DNA of 64,000 bases from Paenibacillus silvisoli (GCF_030866765.1 NZ_CP133017.1:4864501-4928500), one strand, 5' to 3'. Shown: positions 16,994 through 25,155, counted from the stretch's first letter. Numbers and translations: made by a program. Notes: generated by a model from the letters alone, not told the origin.

Positions 16994-17022
16994 TGCCGGG
17001 TCTAATTTTCAAACTATCTAAC

Positions 17023-18018
17023 TCATTCCGTTTTTGAAACATTAAACGAAACCTCTGAATCAACATAACCTGCCTTCTTTACGCACTCAACCCAAGTTGC
17101 AACATCTATCCAATGATTTTTCTTGTTCGACTCAGCACCATATTTTGCAAGTGCGTACTTAATGGTAGTAGTTAGATCTTGCATTCCTACCTCCATTTTC
17201 CCTCCGAACCCTTTCTCTTGCCTCACAAGAGCAAAGGCCTCAAATAGATCATTTGCACAACTCTCAAGTCTCTTCCCTTCCGCATACGCTCCAGGATAAT
17301 AATATCTTGTATATGACCATCCGCTTCCTTCTGGATATTCAATCGTATCGTAGCCTTTTAGACAGACCTGGAAATCTGTCACCGTTTTTGCTCCAAACAA
17401 CTCATGCTCGTTAATCATAAATCTACCTACGATATGATTCATCCCTTGTGTCACAAATGATGATTTTGTTGATTTAAGCTCCGGCTGACCTACCAATAGA
17501 ATAATCAACTTAATCTGAAACGCGTTTAAGTAATTATATAAGTCGATCAGCCATTTATAGTGTTGCTCGAGCAATGCCTGAGCCTCATCCATAAAGATGA
17601 CTACTTGCTTGTATTTTGACTTTTCGCCTTTCTCGAGTAGACATTTTGCTAACCGATCAAATTTATGATTTTTCTTTCCAGCGAAGGGAAATGCATGACC
17701 GACCCACTGTAATAGCCATTCATAGAACACCTCCTCGTTAGGCGTGAATTTATGTTTGGCGGGGATTACAAAGACAGGTAACTCATCTCCATATCGCTGA
17801 GTCAGCTTTTTCTCGATGTACTTTATAGCTTGTGTCTTACCGCGTCTCTGACGACCATATATGATCCCCCCAGGCGATCTATCCTCTATCCATTCATCTA
17901 CTTTTCTATATAATCTCATAATCTCGTTTGTCGGTACCAAATACTTGTCTTGTATTAGCTGATGTGTACCTGCTGGTATTACGGGTCTTTCAGTCTCTCT
18001 CACTTGTTCCACACTCAT
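17023..18018 (-). CDS. TnsC-like AAA+ ATPase of a Tn7-like transposon
   Basis: An ATPase of about 331 residues with Walker A 'GRQRRGKT' (residues 59-66 of the longest frame) and Walker B 'VVIFMDEAQ' (143-151), plus the sensor-like 'IILLVGQPEL'. TnsC/TniB proteins regulate the transposase and link it to a target selector. The ATG at 18018 is preferred; a GTG at 18030 is possible. It starts 17 bases after the tnsB stop. The expected downstream partner TniQ/TnsD is missing. Confidence 0.88.
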   Translation of the reverse strand: MSVEQVRETERPVIPAGTHQLIQDKYLVPTNEIMRLYRKVDEWIEDRSPGGIIYGRQRRGKTQAIKYIEKKLTQRYGDELPVFVIPAKHKFTPNEEVFYEWLLQWVGHAFPFAGKKNHKFDRLAKCLLEKGEKSKYKQVVIFMDEAQALLEQHYKWLIDLYNYLNAFQIKLIILLVGQPELKSTKSSFVTQGMNHIVGRFMINEHELFGAKTVTDFQVCLKGYDTIEYPEGSGWSYTRYYYPGAYAEGKRLESCANDLFEAFALVRQEKGFGGKMEVGMQDLTTTIKYALAKYGAESNKKNHWIDVATWVECVKKAGYVDSEVSFNVSKTE

Positions 18019-18035
18019 TTTATATCCCACTCTTC

Positions 18036-20036
18036 CTAGAACGACATTGGCTTGAAGAAATCTTCCCAGTCATCATCAAGCGTTTTGTTATGCTCTACTT
18101 CCACTATTGCAGTATGTTCAAAAATAATAGTGTTTATATTTCCCGCGTCATCGCCGGTTTCTTTATCAAATACTTCTTCATTTTCATCTATATATTCTTC
18201 TGAAAATGTTTCTTGCTCAACTAGTGCCTGTGATCGTTGATACCTTATTTCATGTGCCAACCTATTTTTGTCGCCTTTGTTTTTACTAGAAGCGAGATGC
18301 TCTGAAAGGGCGTGAATATAGTCATCACTATTTAAGAAAAATTCTCGCTTTTCACTTCTTAAAAAACTATTAATTAACTTTCGGGTCTCGAGTGAATGTG
18401 GGGTTTTCGACCACTTCCCAACTACTCTTAATGAACCTAGCTCGTTTCCATTTGGCAGGAAAGCTCTAAGGAAGCGAATGTCCATTAAGTTAATATAGAT
18501 TGTTAGTTTCTGACGGATAAGCCCTGCACTTTGTGAAAGGACATCGTTCCTATATTGTGCTCCTTCATAATTAATGTACGGCCTCCGTCCTTTCTCCAGA
18601 TTCCCCTGAACAGTAACAATCTGACTCACAATCAAGAGTCCCAGTTCTTTACGCCGATGCTCCGGTAAGATTCTTGGTAGAAATCCTCCTTCAATCTTAT
18701 CGCGCATTGCCTTTAGTGGACTCAGACCAGAGTTGCCGCTGTGTGGTTCGCAATTGTACTGGGCTAACATTGCTTCTGTTAGTTCCTCCAGGTGCTCGAT
18801 ATTAATCTCTTGTTTCAATGCCTTCAGTTCAGCGTTCTTCCTCTTAGGATCACTCGGATTGCTACCTGTTGTTGAGGGTAGTAAGTGATACCCGTTTACT
18901 TCGAGAGTCCGAAAGAACCTTTCTATGAGTCCTCTTCGAAGAGGAGAGGCTACTGGCCCTGCATTAACGAAACAACCTACTGTCTTCGTTAGTTTATCTA
19001 CAACATTCTTCGCTAAATTGGCTTTAGCGTTGTCCATCCAGAACTCTCTCCAAACAGCCCATTGAGTTTCAGGGATACTAATTGATGGAAAAGATCCTTC
19101 TGAAGGATATTGCAAACCTTTAATCGTAAATTTCATGGGCTCATGTGGATGTATAGCATTCTGAATGCATTGCAGCACATCCATCTGCGAATACTCAGGC
19201 TTAACACATAACAAGTGTCCTAGAACCGAATTTGTGGGAGCATCTAAAATAGCAAGCAACCAGATTCTTTTTAAACCTTTCTTAACTACGTTCCCATTAG
19301 GATCTGTGTATCGAATTGTTAGCATCAAATCGATTTTATGTGCATCAAAAATAACTTTTGAGAATGGTCTAAAGTTTGTTGCGTAATTTTTTTCCCCTCT
19401 ACCTACGGTTTTTGCCATCATTGCTGCAATTTCCCCGAAAACATGCTCATTCCCGAAATGCCTTTCTTTTAAATCTTTTACATACCTCTCTAAAGAACGC
19501 CTTCCTTTGTCAGCTGTATTTCTCGGATATTGATTGGGCTTAATACCAAGTTCTTTACACTTTGTATCAAATTGCTTAAGAATGTACTTCACTGAATGCG
19601 TCGCTTTTGAAGCTCCCTTCCCCGTTCCTAATGCCTTATCGTGAATCAATTCCCTTAACTCCGGGAAGGTCAACAACAAGAGATCAAAAGCACCTGCAAA
19701 ATTAGCTGCATTTGCTTTAGGTAAATCATTTCGCTCGTAACTTTTCACGTGTAGGCCTGGGTTTAATGCTCTAAACCCCAAAATCTGATTATTTACATCT
19801 ACTAAAAAACAACGGTCAACATAACGAGAAATCTCCTTTTTGTCGATCCCGGTTGCTTCTGAAATTTCTCTAACGGTAGCACAATCCCGAAGGTACATCT
19901 CAACAGCCGTTTTTCTGGCTTGATATTTATTACAATCTGCTTCGTCCCAGCCAGTAGTATCAACGATTGGCCACTCTGCTAGGTTAAGCAATTCTGGGTC
20001 TATCCCCAACTTTTCAAATTTGCTCTTTCTTCTCAT
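18036..20036 (-). CDS. TnsB-like transposase (Mu/Tns DDE family)
   Basis: A 666-residue transposase. An N-terminal helix-turn-helix lies at about residues 44-75 ('CATVREISEATGIDKKEIS'). The catalytic core has candidates Asp231 ('VIFDAHKID'), Asp335 ('FWMDNAKAN') and Glu372 ('LIERFFRTLE'), and a C-terminal Mu-type beta-barrel follows. It joins transposon 3' ends to target DNA. It overlaps the tnsA stop by 23 bases and has GGAGGTG before its ATG. The frame is full length with all catalytic residues. Confidence 0.92.
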   Translation of the reverse strand: MRRKSKFEKLGIDPELLNLAEWPIVDTTGWDEADCNKYQARKTAVEMYLRDCATVREISEATGIDKKEISRYVDRCFLVDVNNQILGFRALNPGLHVKSYERNDLPKANAANFAGAFDLLLLTFPELRELIHDKALGTGKGASKATHSVKYILKQFDTKCKELGIKPNQYPRNTADKGRRSLERYVKDLKERHFGNEHVFGEIAAMMAKTVGRGEKNYATNFRPFSKVIFDAHKIDLMLTIRYTDPNGNVVKKGLKRIWLLAILDAPTNSVLGHLLCVKPEYSQMDVLQCIQNAIHPHEPMKFTIKGLQYPSEGSFPSISIPETQWAVWREFWMDNAKANLAKNVVDKLTKTVGCFVNAGPVASPLRRGLIERFFRTLEVNGYHLLPSTTGSNPSDPKRKNAELKALKQEINIEHLEELTEAMLAQYNCEPHSGNSGLSPLKAMRDKIEGGFLPRILPEHRRKELGLLIVSQIVTVQGNLEKGRRPYINYEGAQYRNDVLSQSAGLIRQKLTIYINLMDIRFLRAFLPNGNELGSLRVVGKWSKTPHSLETRKLINSFLRSEKREFFLNSDDYIHALSEHLASSKNKGDKNRLAHEIRYQRSQALVEQETFSEEYIDENEEVFDKETGDDAGNINTIIFEHTAIVEVEHNKTLDDDWEDFFKPMSF

Positions 20037-20667
20037 TCATCCACACCTCCGTCCCAAAACCGAAATACTCCTTATCAAGGCTTGCTAAAATATCCCCTGA
20101 ATAGATCATACAGGCAACGGCTTCATACAATCGGGGCAAGCCTATATTTAACTCTTGGTTCAACTCTCCAACTGTTTTTGTACCTTCTTTAAGTTGCGTG
20201 AGAACTTTATAACGGTCGATTTCAACGATCGTACTGTTATTCAGAACATATGGAAGGAGGTCTTTCAAATTTTCCAAATACTTCTCATTACTCCTTATAT
20301 CTTTCTCTGTCCGAACCTGATGCTTTTTGCCGTGCACTTCACACCATTTTTTTTGAATGTCAATTTGTTTTGCTACGGCTTCGTCACTCAGATCTTGCTC
20401 ATATTTAATTTCGAAGAAGATCTCATCACCATCTGCACTTTTAATCCACATATCAAAAATAGATGTTCCTTCTTCTCCTTCAATCTGTGCTTCAGCAGGC
20501 TGCTCACAAAAAAGTTGAATCTTATAATCGGATTCAATTAGTATCCAATGATCGTATTCGAGATCACTGAACAGATTTACATCCCTTTTTAATTTGAAAC
20601 TGTAAACCATCCAATGATTATTTCCATAACGACCATAACGCTTCTTAATCAGCGGTTCTGTATACAT
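20014..20667 (-). CDS. TnsA-like endonuclease of a Tn7-like transposon
   Basis: A 217-residue protein with a restriction-endonuclease-like fold: Glu37 ('DLEYDHW'), Asp72 ('SIFDMWIK') and Glu86-x-Lys88 ('FFEIKYE') match the TnsA catalytic pattern. The C-terminal third is a winged-helix-like domain ('TVGELNQELNIGLPRLYEAV'). In Tn7, TnsA cuts the 5' strands so that transposition is cut-and-paste. It is the first gene of the tns operon, with GGAGGG before the ATG. Confidence 0.9.
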   Translation of the reverse strand: MYTEPLIKKRYGRYGNNHWMVYSFKLKRDVNLFSDLEYDHWILIESDYKIQLFCEQPAEAQIEGEEGTSIFDMWIKSADGDEIFFEIKYEQDLSDEAVAKQIDIQKKWCEVHGKKHQVRTEKDIRSNEKYLENLKDLLPYVLNNSTIVEIDRYKVLTQLKEGTKTVGELNQELNIGLPRLYEAVACMIYSGDILASLDKEYFGFGTEVWMNEKKEQI

Positions 20668-20776
20668 TTAAATCCCTCCACACCTTTTTATTACAAGTCT
20701 TGACCGTATGCGGATAAAACAAACCACTTTTGTACTGATTAGTGGGATTTTTTTGTCGTTCATGCGTTATGACGGT

Positions 20777-20809
20777 ATTTTCATGTCGCGAAAAAAACGA
20801 CATGAAAAT
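20777..20809. repeat. 12-bp inverted repeat in tnsA upstream region
   Basis: Arms ATTTTCATGTCG and CGACATGAAAAT flank a 9-base A-rich loop. TGTCG-like sequence recurs at 20754, 20784 and 20863, as expected for TnsB sites in a transposon end or a tns operator. Confidence 0.55.
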
Positions 20810-20824
20810 CTCCCCAAATATAAA

Positions 20825-20848
20825 AGAACCTTGAAATATCAAGGTTCT
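20825..20848. repeat. 10-bp inverted repeat near transposon end
   Basis: AGAACCTTGA and TCAAGGTTCT pair around a 4-base loop, about 25 bp inside the inferred outer end. It could be a terminator-like barrier against incoming transcription or a protein site. Confidence 0.45.
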
Positions 20849-21065
20849 AATTTGGGAACTTTATGTCGTTGTACTTGTTATGTTGTTCACCTAAGAGAAG
20901 AACAACGCGGGTAGTTTGATTGTTAAACGCCGATGGTGTATGTTTAACGGTTTCCTCGATTATTTCTTGGATATTTTGATCCGAAATTGGTGATTCTTTG
21001 CTTATTCCATAAATTGAACGCCGTTCGCGTAGTGCAGTAAACAAATCTTTTTCCAAGGTTTTCAT
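20847..21065 (-). pseudogene. Nitroreductase family gene truncated by the Tn7-like element
   Basis: The first 64 residues (starting MKTLEKDLFTALRERRSIYG, then a '...HTPSAFNNQTTRVVLLLGEQHNK' segment) match the N-terminus of small nitroreductases of about 200 residues. After 'EQHNK' the sequence stops resembling the family, runs through 8 foreign codons and ends, which places the transposon junction at about 20873/20874. The gene had a normal start with GGTGAGG. The missing 3' part was not found on the other side of the element. Confidence 0.8.
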
Positions 21066-21119
21066 GATACCTCACCTTACCTTATTTTCGATTTTCATTG
21101 ACTGAATTCGGTTGCACCG

Positions 21120-21215
21120 AAAGGCTTGTGAGCATCGCTACGTCCGGCTCCGGCGCTCGACCAGCTTCATGCCGGCCGTTCCCGCTGCTTCGTCCGTCAC
21201 CACAATCGCTTTCAG
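21120..21215 (-). pseudogene. Remnant of a zinc-type alcohol dehydrogenase gene, N-terminal end
   Basis: After AAAGGAGG the - strand reads as the start of a medium-chain dehydrogenase (KAIVVTDEAAGTAGMKLVER), but the first codon is CTG rather than ATG, and one base is lost after 'VER', shifting the frame into a stop. No later part of the gene is present. Confidence 0.6.
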
Positions 21216-21262
21216 TCCTCCTTTTTACACATAATTTAATTATAAACATTACAAAAAAAAGT

Positions 21263-21282
21263 TATGTAAAGTAAATTACATA
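21263..21282. promoter_or_regulatory. Inverted repeat A of the redox-island operator family
   Basis: A perfect 7-bp inverted repeat TATGTAA-AGTAAA-TTACATA, upstream of the dehydrogenase remnant. It matches five other copies at 22045, 22104, 23501, 27615 and 29639. Confidence 0.7.
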
Positions 21283-21443
21283 CCTGAATAGATCGATATG
21301 TTAGGGAATAAGCTACATGCTTTTTATCTCGATTGGTGAGAATAATTTCCCAATTTATGATGGAAAAAGAATGAAAAGTAGAAAACGAAAGAGTTTTGAC
21401 TTAGCTATTGTAAGCCCATGCAAATAAATAAAGACGACGCAAG

Positions 21444-21902
21444 TTATGCGCCATCCTTCCCTCCTTCGTCCATAAGCTGCTTCAGGGCAATCAACCTGCC
21501 TAATTCGTTCTGTCCAAGGTGTGCGTCGTGCATATAGGCTTCGACGATTTTCCCGTAGGCAGAATGTTTACCGGAATAGTGAAGGTAGTTCCGAAAATCA
21601 CCATGTTCATCGCTGTCCTTAAATCCTGCTGTCACACTTATAAATCGAATACCGTGCTGTTCTTGCATGAATTGTGGCCAAGTCTCCGCGACCAAAACCA
21701 GCTCCCGATAATGCGGAAAAAATCCGTCGCCTCGCGCTTCCTTTTTATTGATTTCACGACCGTACAACATTCCAGTCAAATGCGAGGCAACAGGCGTCCA
21801 GTTTTCCCCCAGCAAATTGATGATCGAGTGCCGAACCTGTTCGAATGTCTGTTCTTCGCGATGGAACCGCAAAACTGTTTTGTACTGATATTCATTTCGC
21901 AA
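21444..21902 (-). CDS. Hypothetical 152-aa protein
   Basis: No family was recognised. It is a soluble protein with mixed charge, a central 'RELVLVAETWPQFMQEQHGIRFISVTAGF' stretch and a helical C-terminus ending 'KQLMDEGGKDGA'. A TTG start follows AAGGAG by about 11 bases. It lies in the redox island, and the region upstream carries inverted repeat B, so it may belong to the same regulon. 21283-21443 downstream holds nothing recognisable. Confidence 0.65.
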   Translation of the reverse strand: MRNEYQYKTVLRFHREEQTFEQVRHSIINLLGENWTPVASHLTGMLYGREINKKEARGDGFFPHYRELVLVAETWPQFMQEQHGIRFISVTAGFKDSDEHGDFRNYLHYSGKHSAYGKIVEAYMHDAHLGQNELGRLIALKQLMDEGGKDGA

Positions 21903-22044
21903 TGGTAATTCAGCTCCTTAGAAGGTAGGCATCTCTTCACCCTTCTTGGTAACGTTTGAGATGCTTTGTACATGAGATAATCGACCGACTTGATGCGTTT
22001 CCATTTCTTGCGGAAATCAAAGTTATATTCCATCTTATGGAGTT

Positions 22045-22062
22045 ACGTGAAGTAATTTACAG
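22045..22062. promoter_or_regulatory. Inverted repeat B of the redox-island operator family (imperfect)
   Basis: ACGTGA-AGTAAT-TTACAG, followed by TTCTC as in copies D and E. It lies between the divergent 152-residue and MmcQ-like genes. Confidence 0.55.
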
Positions 22063-22103
22063 TTCTCCATCCTATTTTTTTGAAATGCAAAATACAGCAG
22101 ACA

Positions 22104-22121
22104 CTGTAAAGTAGATTACTG
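22104..22121. promoter_or_regulatory. Inverted repeat C of the redox-island operator family
   Basis: CTGTAA-AGTAGA-TTACTG, about 90 bp upstream of the MmcQ-like gene. Confidence 0.65.
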
Positions 22122-22209
22122 ACGCCGCTTCAGCCCGCATGTTAATCTGCATAAACTAGCAGCCAGTCATGGACAATGGGTTAGCCATTTATTAAGGAGC
22201 TGAGTCGAT

Positions 22210-22554
22210 TTGAACAATAATTTAATTGAATACTGTCTAAGCAAAAATGAAGCGATTAAAGATTATCCCTCGGGACCCGATCCAATCGCGATAAAAGTAG
22301 CCGGTAAAATATTCGCACTTTTTTTTGAGAAAAAAGGATACTTGGTTTTAAAATGTGATCCGGTGATTGCGGAAAACTTGAGAGAACAGCACGGGGACGT
22401 TCGACCGGGGTACCATATGAACAAACAGCACTGGAACACAATTATTCTCGAGGGTTCTTTACCAGAGTCGGCTATTATTGAAATGATTGACCACTCTTAC
22501 GATTTGGTTGTTAAGAGCCTTCCTAAGAGCATCCGGGGCTGGAGCTTTGATTAG
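22210..22554 (+). CDS. MmcQ/YjbR family protein
   Basis: A 114-residue protein with the YjbR/CyaY-like fold pattern: 'KVAGKIFALFFEKKGYLVLKCDP' then 'GYHMNKQHWNTIIL' and a C-terminal 'MIDHSYDLVVKSLPK'. These are common small proteins of unclear function, sometimes called DNA-binding. It starts with TTG after AAGGAG. Inverted repeats B and C lie upstream. Confidence 0.85.
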   Translation: MNNNLIEYCLSKNEAIKDYPSGPDPIAIKVAGKIFALFFEKKGYLVLKCDPVIAENLREQHGDVRPGYHMNKQHWNTIILEGSLPESAIIEMIDHSYDLVVKSLPKSIRGWSFD

Positions 22555-22670
22555 CTTTCCAGATGAGATATCTGCATGGCGGTGATACTGCTATATACAT
22601 TCTGCTGGTCACCATACATTTTCCCGAAGATTAATGGCCTGCTTTACACGTTTTTTGTGTTTTCGATTCT

Positions 22671-22726
22671 CAAGCCAAACGGCAATCACGCACTCCTAAT
22701 TGGAAGAGGGATTGTCGTTTGGCTTG
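22671..22726. terminator. Long hairpin between convergent MmcQ-like and azoreductase genes
   Basis: Seventeen-base arms with one mismatch (CAAGCCAAACGGCAATC / GATTGTCGTTTGGCTTG) and a 22-base loop. Its place between convergent stops suggests a bidirectional transcription end, though T-runs are poor. Confidence 0.5.
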
Positions 22727-22764
22727 TGAAATTATGATGAAATATCGCAAGCGCGTTCGGCACG

Positions 22765-23403
22765 TTACCAGGTTGAGGCAAGCTTGTCTGCCTGTTCCAT
22801 TGCTGCAAGGACGATCTCTTTCGCGCGCTCCGGTTGAAAATCATGGCCTTCCACATACAGCGCTTGTACGTCACTAATCCCGACGATGCCGAGCACCTGA
22901 CGAAGATAGGGATGGCTGTGATCCATAGCCGCGGCCGGCCCTGTGGAGTAAATCCCGCCGCTAGACTGGATGTGCAGCGCTTTTTTGTCACGCAGCAGGC
23001 CGACCGGTCCTCGTTCCGTGTAATGGAATGTTTTTCCGACGATGACGAAAGCGTCGATGAACGCCTTGAGCCGAGAGGGAATGCCCCAATTCCACATGGG
23101 AGAGACGAACACGTATTTATCAGCGCGCATCGCCATTTCGGTAATGTCATAAAGAGCATGAACCTTCTGCTGTTCCAAGGAACTCAGTTCGGAGAATTCT
23201 AGGCGCTCTCTTCTCAATTTTTCCCATGCTCGCACGACATCTCCGTCGACCGTCTGGAACGTTTCTTGGTAGACATCGAATACACGAACCTCGTCGTCCG
23301 GATGAGCTTCCCGATAGGAACTAAGAAATGCCCCGCCGACCTGCAGGCCGACCGAATACTCCGGCGACTTGGGGGTAGCGGTAATATACAATAATTGCGT
23401 CAT
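22765..23403 (-). CDS. azoR: FMN-dependent NADH-azoreductase
   Basis: A 212-residue flavodoxin-fold enzyme with 'SPMWNWGIPSRLKAFIDAF' and 'SSGGIYSTGPA', typical of AzoR. It reduces azo dyes and quinones with NADH by two-electron transfer, protecting against quinone stress. AGGAGG lies before the ATG. About 100 bp upstream is a double inverted repeat of the island operator, and 30 bases upstream is a strong hairpin in the leader, so it is probably induced by electrophiles. Confidence 0.92.
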   Translation of the reverse strand: MTQLLYITATPKSPEYSVGLQVGGAFLSSYREAHPDDEVRVFDVYQETFQTVDGDVVRAWEKLRRERLEFSELSSLEQQKVHALYDITEMAMRADKYVFVSPMWNWGIPSRLKAFIDAFVIVGKTFHYTERGPVGLLRDKKALHIQSSGGIYSTGPAAAMDHSHPYLRQVLGIVGISDVQALYVEGHDFQPERAKEIVLAAMEQADKLASTW

Positions 23404-23434
23404 GTTGCTGCCTCCTAGGTAAGATCATGCACTT

Positions 23435-23471
23435 AGCTATCCACCAAAACCCCAATATAGGGTGGATAGCT
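23435..23471 (-). promoter_or_regulatory. Stem-loop in the azoR leader
   Basis: Perfect 11-bp arms AGCTATCCACC and GGTGGATAGCT with a 15-base loop, about 30 bases before the azoR start codon and near its ribosome binding site. It may affect mRNA stability or translation. Confidence 0.45.
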
Positions 23472-23487
23472 TGATTTTATATCCTAA

Positions 23488-23518
23488 TTACAGCAAAGTA
23501 CTGTAATGCAGATTACAG
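23488..23518. promoter_or_regulatory. Inverted repeat D of the redox-island operator family (double dyad)
   Basis: TTACAG-N7-CTGTAA overlaps CTGTAA-TGCAGA-TTACAG, giving three half-sites upstream of azoR. Confidence 0.7.
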
Positions 23519-23699
23519 TTCTCTTTCATATTTTGAAATAAGAGATACCGATAGTGGGATACATTAATTCCTCGTTGGGAAATAACCCCGATGCAATGAA
23601 AATTCAAAAAAAGAGACTCTGTAAAATATGATTTTGATTTGACCCCAAAAAACCACCTGAACATTAGGCGATTTATAAATAGCTCCCCTTATCGTCACT

Positions 23700-23736
23700 A
23701 AAAAAGCCTTGGCCAGAAATTCTGGCCATAAGCTTT
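23700..23736 (-). terminator. Rho-independent terminator after thioredoxin gene
   Basis: On the - strand GGCCAGA and TCTGGCC arms, extended by AAAAGC/GCTTTT, are followed by six T residues. It ends the trxB-trx operon. Confidence 0.8.
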
Positions 23737-23782
23737 TAGGTGATAATGGGAGTTTGCTGTGATTCAAATTATGTCTGCATGA

Positions 23783-24103
23783 TTACACAATTACCGATTC
23801 AAGATATTCCCTCACTTGAACAGATGTTTTTGCATATTTACTGTGTAAATGTCCCACTTTGACTCCGTTTTTATAAACGAGTAAACTCGGAATTCCCATA
23901 ACCCCGTTTTCTTCCGCAATCGTCTCAAGTTGTTCCACATCGATTGCATAGAAATCCTTATCTTTATTTTCCGCAATAATTTCACCAATAAATCGGTCCA
24001 TGTTTTTGCAATCGGGGCACCAGGTTGCGTCGAACTTAACTATCGTATACTTATCCCGATCAACCAATTCGCGAAAACGTTCTGCCGATTGTAGTCTTTC
24101 CAT
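23783..24103 (-). CDS. Thioredoxin-family protein with CPDC active site
   Basis: A 106-residue thioredoxin fold with the redox centre 'WCPDCK' (instead of the classical CGPC) and the cis-proline loop 'GIPSLLVYKNG'. It lies 22 bases after the thioredoxin reductase gene and is probably its redox partner. CPDC proteins are thioredoxin-like disulfide reductases; the substrate is unknown. Confidence 0.9.
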   Translation of the reverse strand: MERLQSAERFRELVDRDKYTIVKFDATWCPDCKNMDRFIGEIIAENKDKDFYAIDVEQLETIAEENGVMGIPSLLVYKNGVKVGHLHSKYAKTSVQVREYLESVIV

Positions 24104-24125
24104 TATAAGTCACTCCTCTCCTCGT

Positions 24126-25067
24126 CTATATCATGATCACCCTATTGGATATTTCTTCCAAAAATCGTTCGCAATCCATCGCAGCAATTGCTCCGCTCCC
24201 CGCCGAAGTAATCGCTTGCCGATAATGTGGATCCTGTACGTCACCGCACGCGAATACGCCTGGGATACTGGTTTCAGATGTTCTGGGCTTTACAATCAAG
24301 TAACCTTGGCTATCGGTTATAAGTTGTCCGTCAAGAAACTCGGTATTGGGATGATGGCCAATCGCGACGAAAATTCCATCCGCTTCGAAGATTTCTTCAT
24401 CGCCAGTTTGGTTATCGCGCACCTTAAGCCCAGCCACTCCCTTCTCGCCCGGGATAACCTCAAGAGGTATCCGATCTAAACTCCATTCGATTTTTTCATT
24501 ATGTCGTGCTCGATCCTGCATGATTTGAGAAGCTTTCAGTTGGTCTCTTCTGTGAACGACACGGACTTCTTTGGCGAACCTCGTCAAGAAATGCGCTTCT
24601 TCCATCGCGGAATCGCCACCACCAACAACGATTACCTTTTTGCCTCGAAAGAAAAAGCCGTCGCATGTAGCGCAAGTGCTCACGCCTCTTCCGACTAAAT
24701 CATGCTCGTTCGGTATATGAAGCAAGTTCGCGGTAGCCCCTGTTGAGAGGATAACGCTATCGGAGATAAACGTCTCACCGCTTTCCAAGAACAAACGAAA
24801 CGGACGGCTCTGTAGATCGACTCGGCTCACCCGACCAGATTTAAACCTGGCTCCGAATCGCTCCGCTTGTTTCCGCATATTATCCATGAGATCCGTTCCC
24901 AATATACCGTCTGGAAAGCCGGGAAAGTTTTCAACTTCAGTTGTCGTAGTCAGTTGTCCGCCGGGTTGGGTACCTTCGATAACAAGAGGCTCCAGATTCG
25001 CCCTAGCTAGGTAGATCGCTGCAGTTAATCCAGCTGGGCCGGTACCGATTACAATTGTTTTGTACAT
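24126..25067 (-). CDS. trxB: Thioredoxin reductase
   Basis: A 313-residue flavoprotein with the FAD motif 'GTGPAGLTAAIYLARA', the redox-active 'CATC' and the NADPH motif 'GGGDSAMEEA', then the C-terminal FAD motif 'GVFACGDVQD'. It passes electrons from NADPH to thioredoxin. The ATG at 25067 has GGAG upstream at the right distance. It forms an operon with the CPDC thioredoxin. A 31-bp dyad lies 20-50 bases upstream. Confidence 0.95.
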   Translation of the reverse strand: MYKTIVIGTGPAGLTAAIYLARANLEPLVIEGTQPGGQLTTTTEVENFPGFPDGILGTDLMDNMRKQAERFGARFKSGRVSRVDLQSRPFRLFLESGETFISDSVILSTGATANLLHIPNEHDLVGRGVSTCATCDGFFFRGKKVIVVGGGDSAMEEAHFLTRFAKEVRVVHRRDQLKASQIMQDRARHNEKIEWSLDRIPLEVIPGEKGVAGLKVRDNQTGDEEIFEADGIFVAIGHHPNTEFLDGQLITDSQGYLIVKPRTSETSIPGVFACGDVQDPHYRQAITSAGSGAIAAMDCERFLEEISNRVIMI

Positions 25068-25086
25068 GATAAACAACTCCTTATTT

Positions 25087-25117
25087 AGATTGAGTGCAAT
25101 AATATTGCAAACAATCT
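25087..25117. promoter_or_regulatory. 31-bp dyad upstream of trxB
   Basis: AGATTG-AG-TGCAATA-A-TATTGCA-AA-CAATCT is symmetric about base 25102. It lies in the trxB leader/promoter and is unlike the CTGTAA family. A MarR- or TetR-type dimer site is plausible. Confidence 0.6.
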
Positions 25118-25155
25118 ATTTGAGCAAAAGACGTACAAGTAACGTGTACCTACTT

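Larger units (their letters stand above)
17023..20873 (-). mobile_element. Tn7-like transposon core (tnsA-tnsB-tnsC) with one visible end
   Basis: Three genes in the Tn7 order run leftwards, and the region upstream of tnsA ends abruptly inside a nitroreductase gene at about 20873/20874, which marks the outer transposon end. The other end was not found: to the left come 250 bp of unassigned sequence, then the IS3 element. No TniQ/TnsD, TnsE or cargo genes are present, so the element looks truncated. Its base composition is visibly more AT-rich than the flanking sugar operon. Confidence 0.8.

Noticed and set aside
16782-17021. A 79-codon + strand frame between the IS3 element and tnsC
   Set aside because: No ribosome binding site, no recognisable similarity and unusual composition; probably chance.
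21776-22033. An 85-codon - strand frame overlapping the 152-residue gene
   Set aside because: It overlaps the better supported TTG-started gene in another frame and lacks a ribosome binding site.
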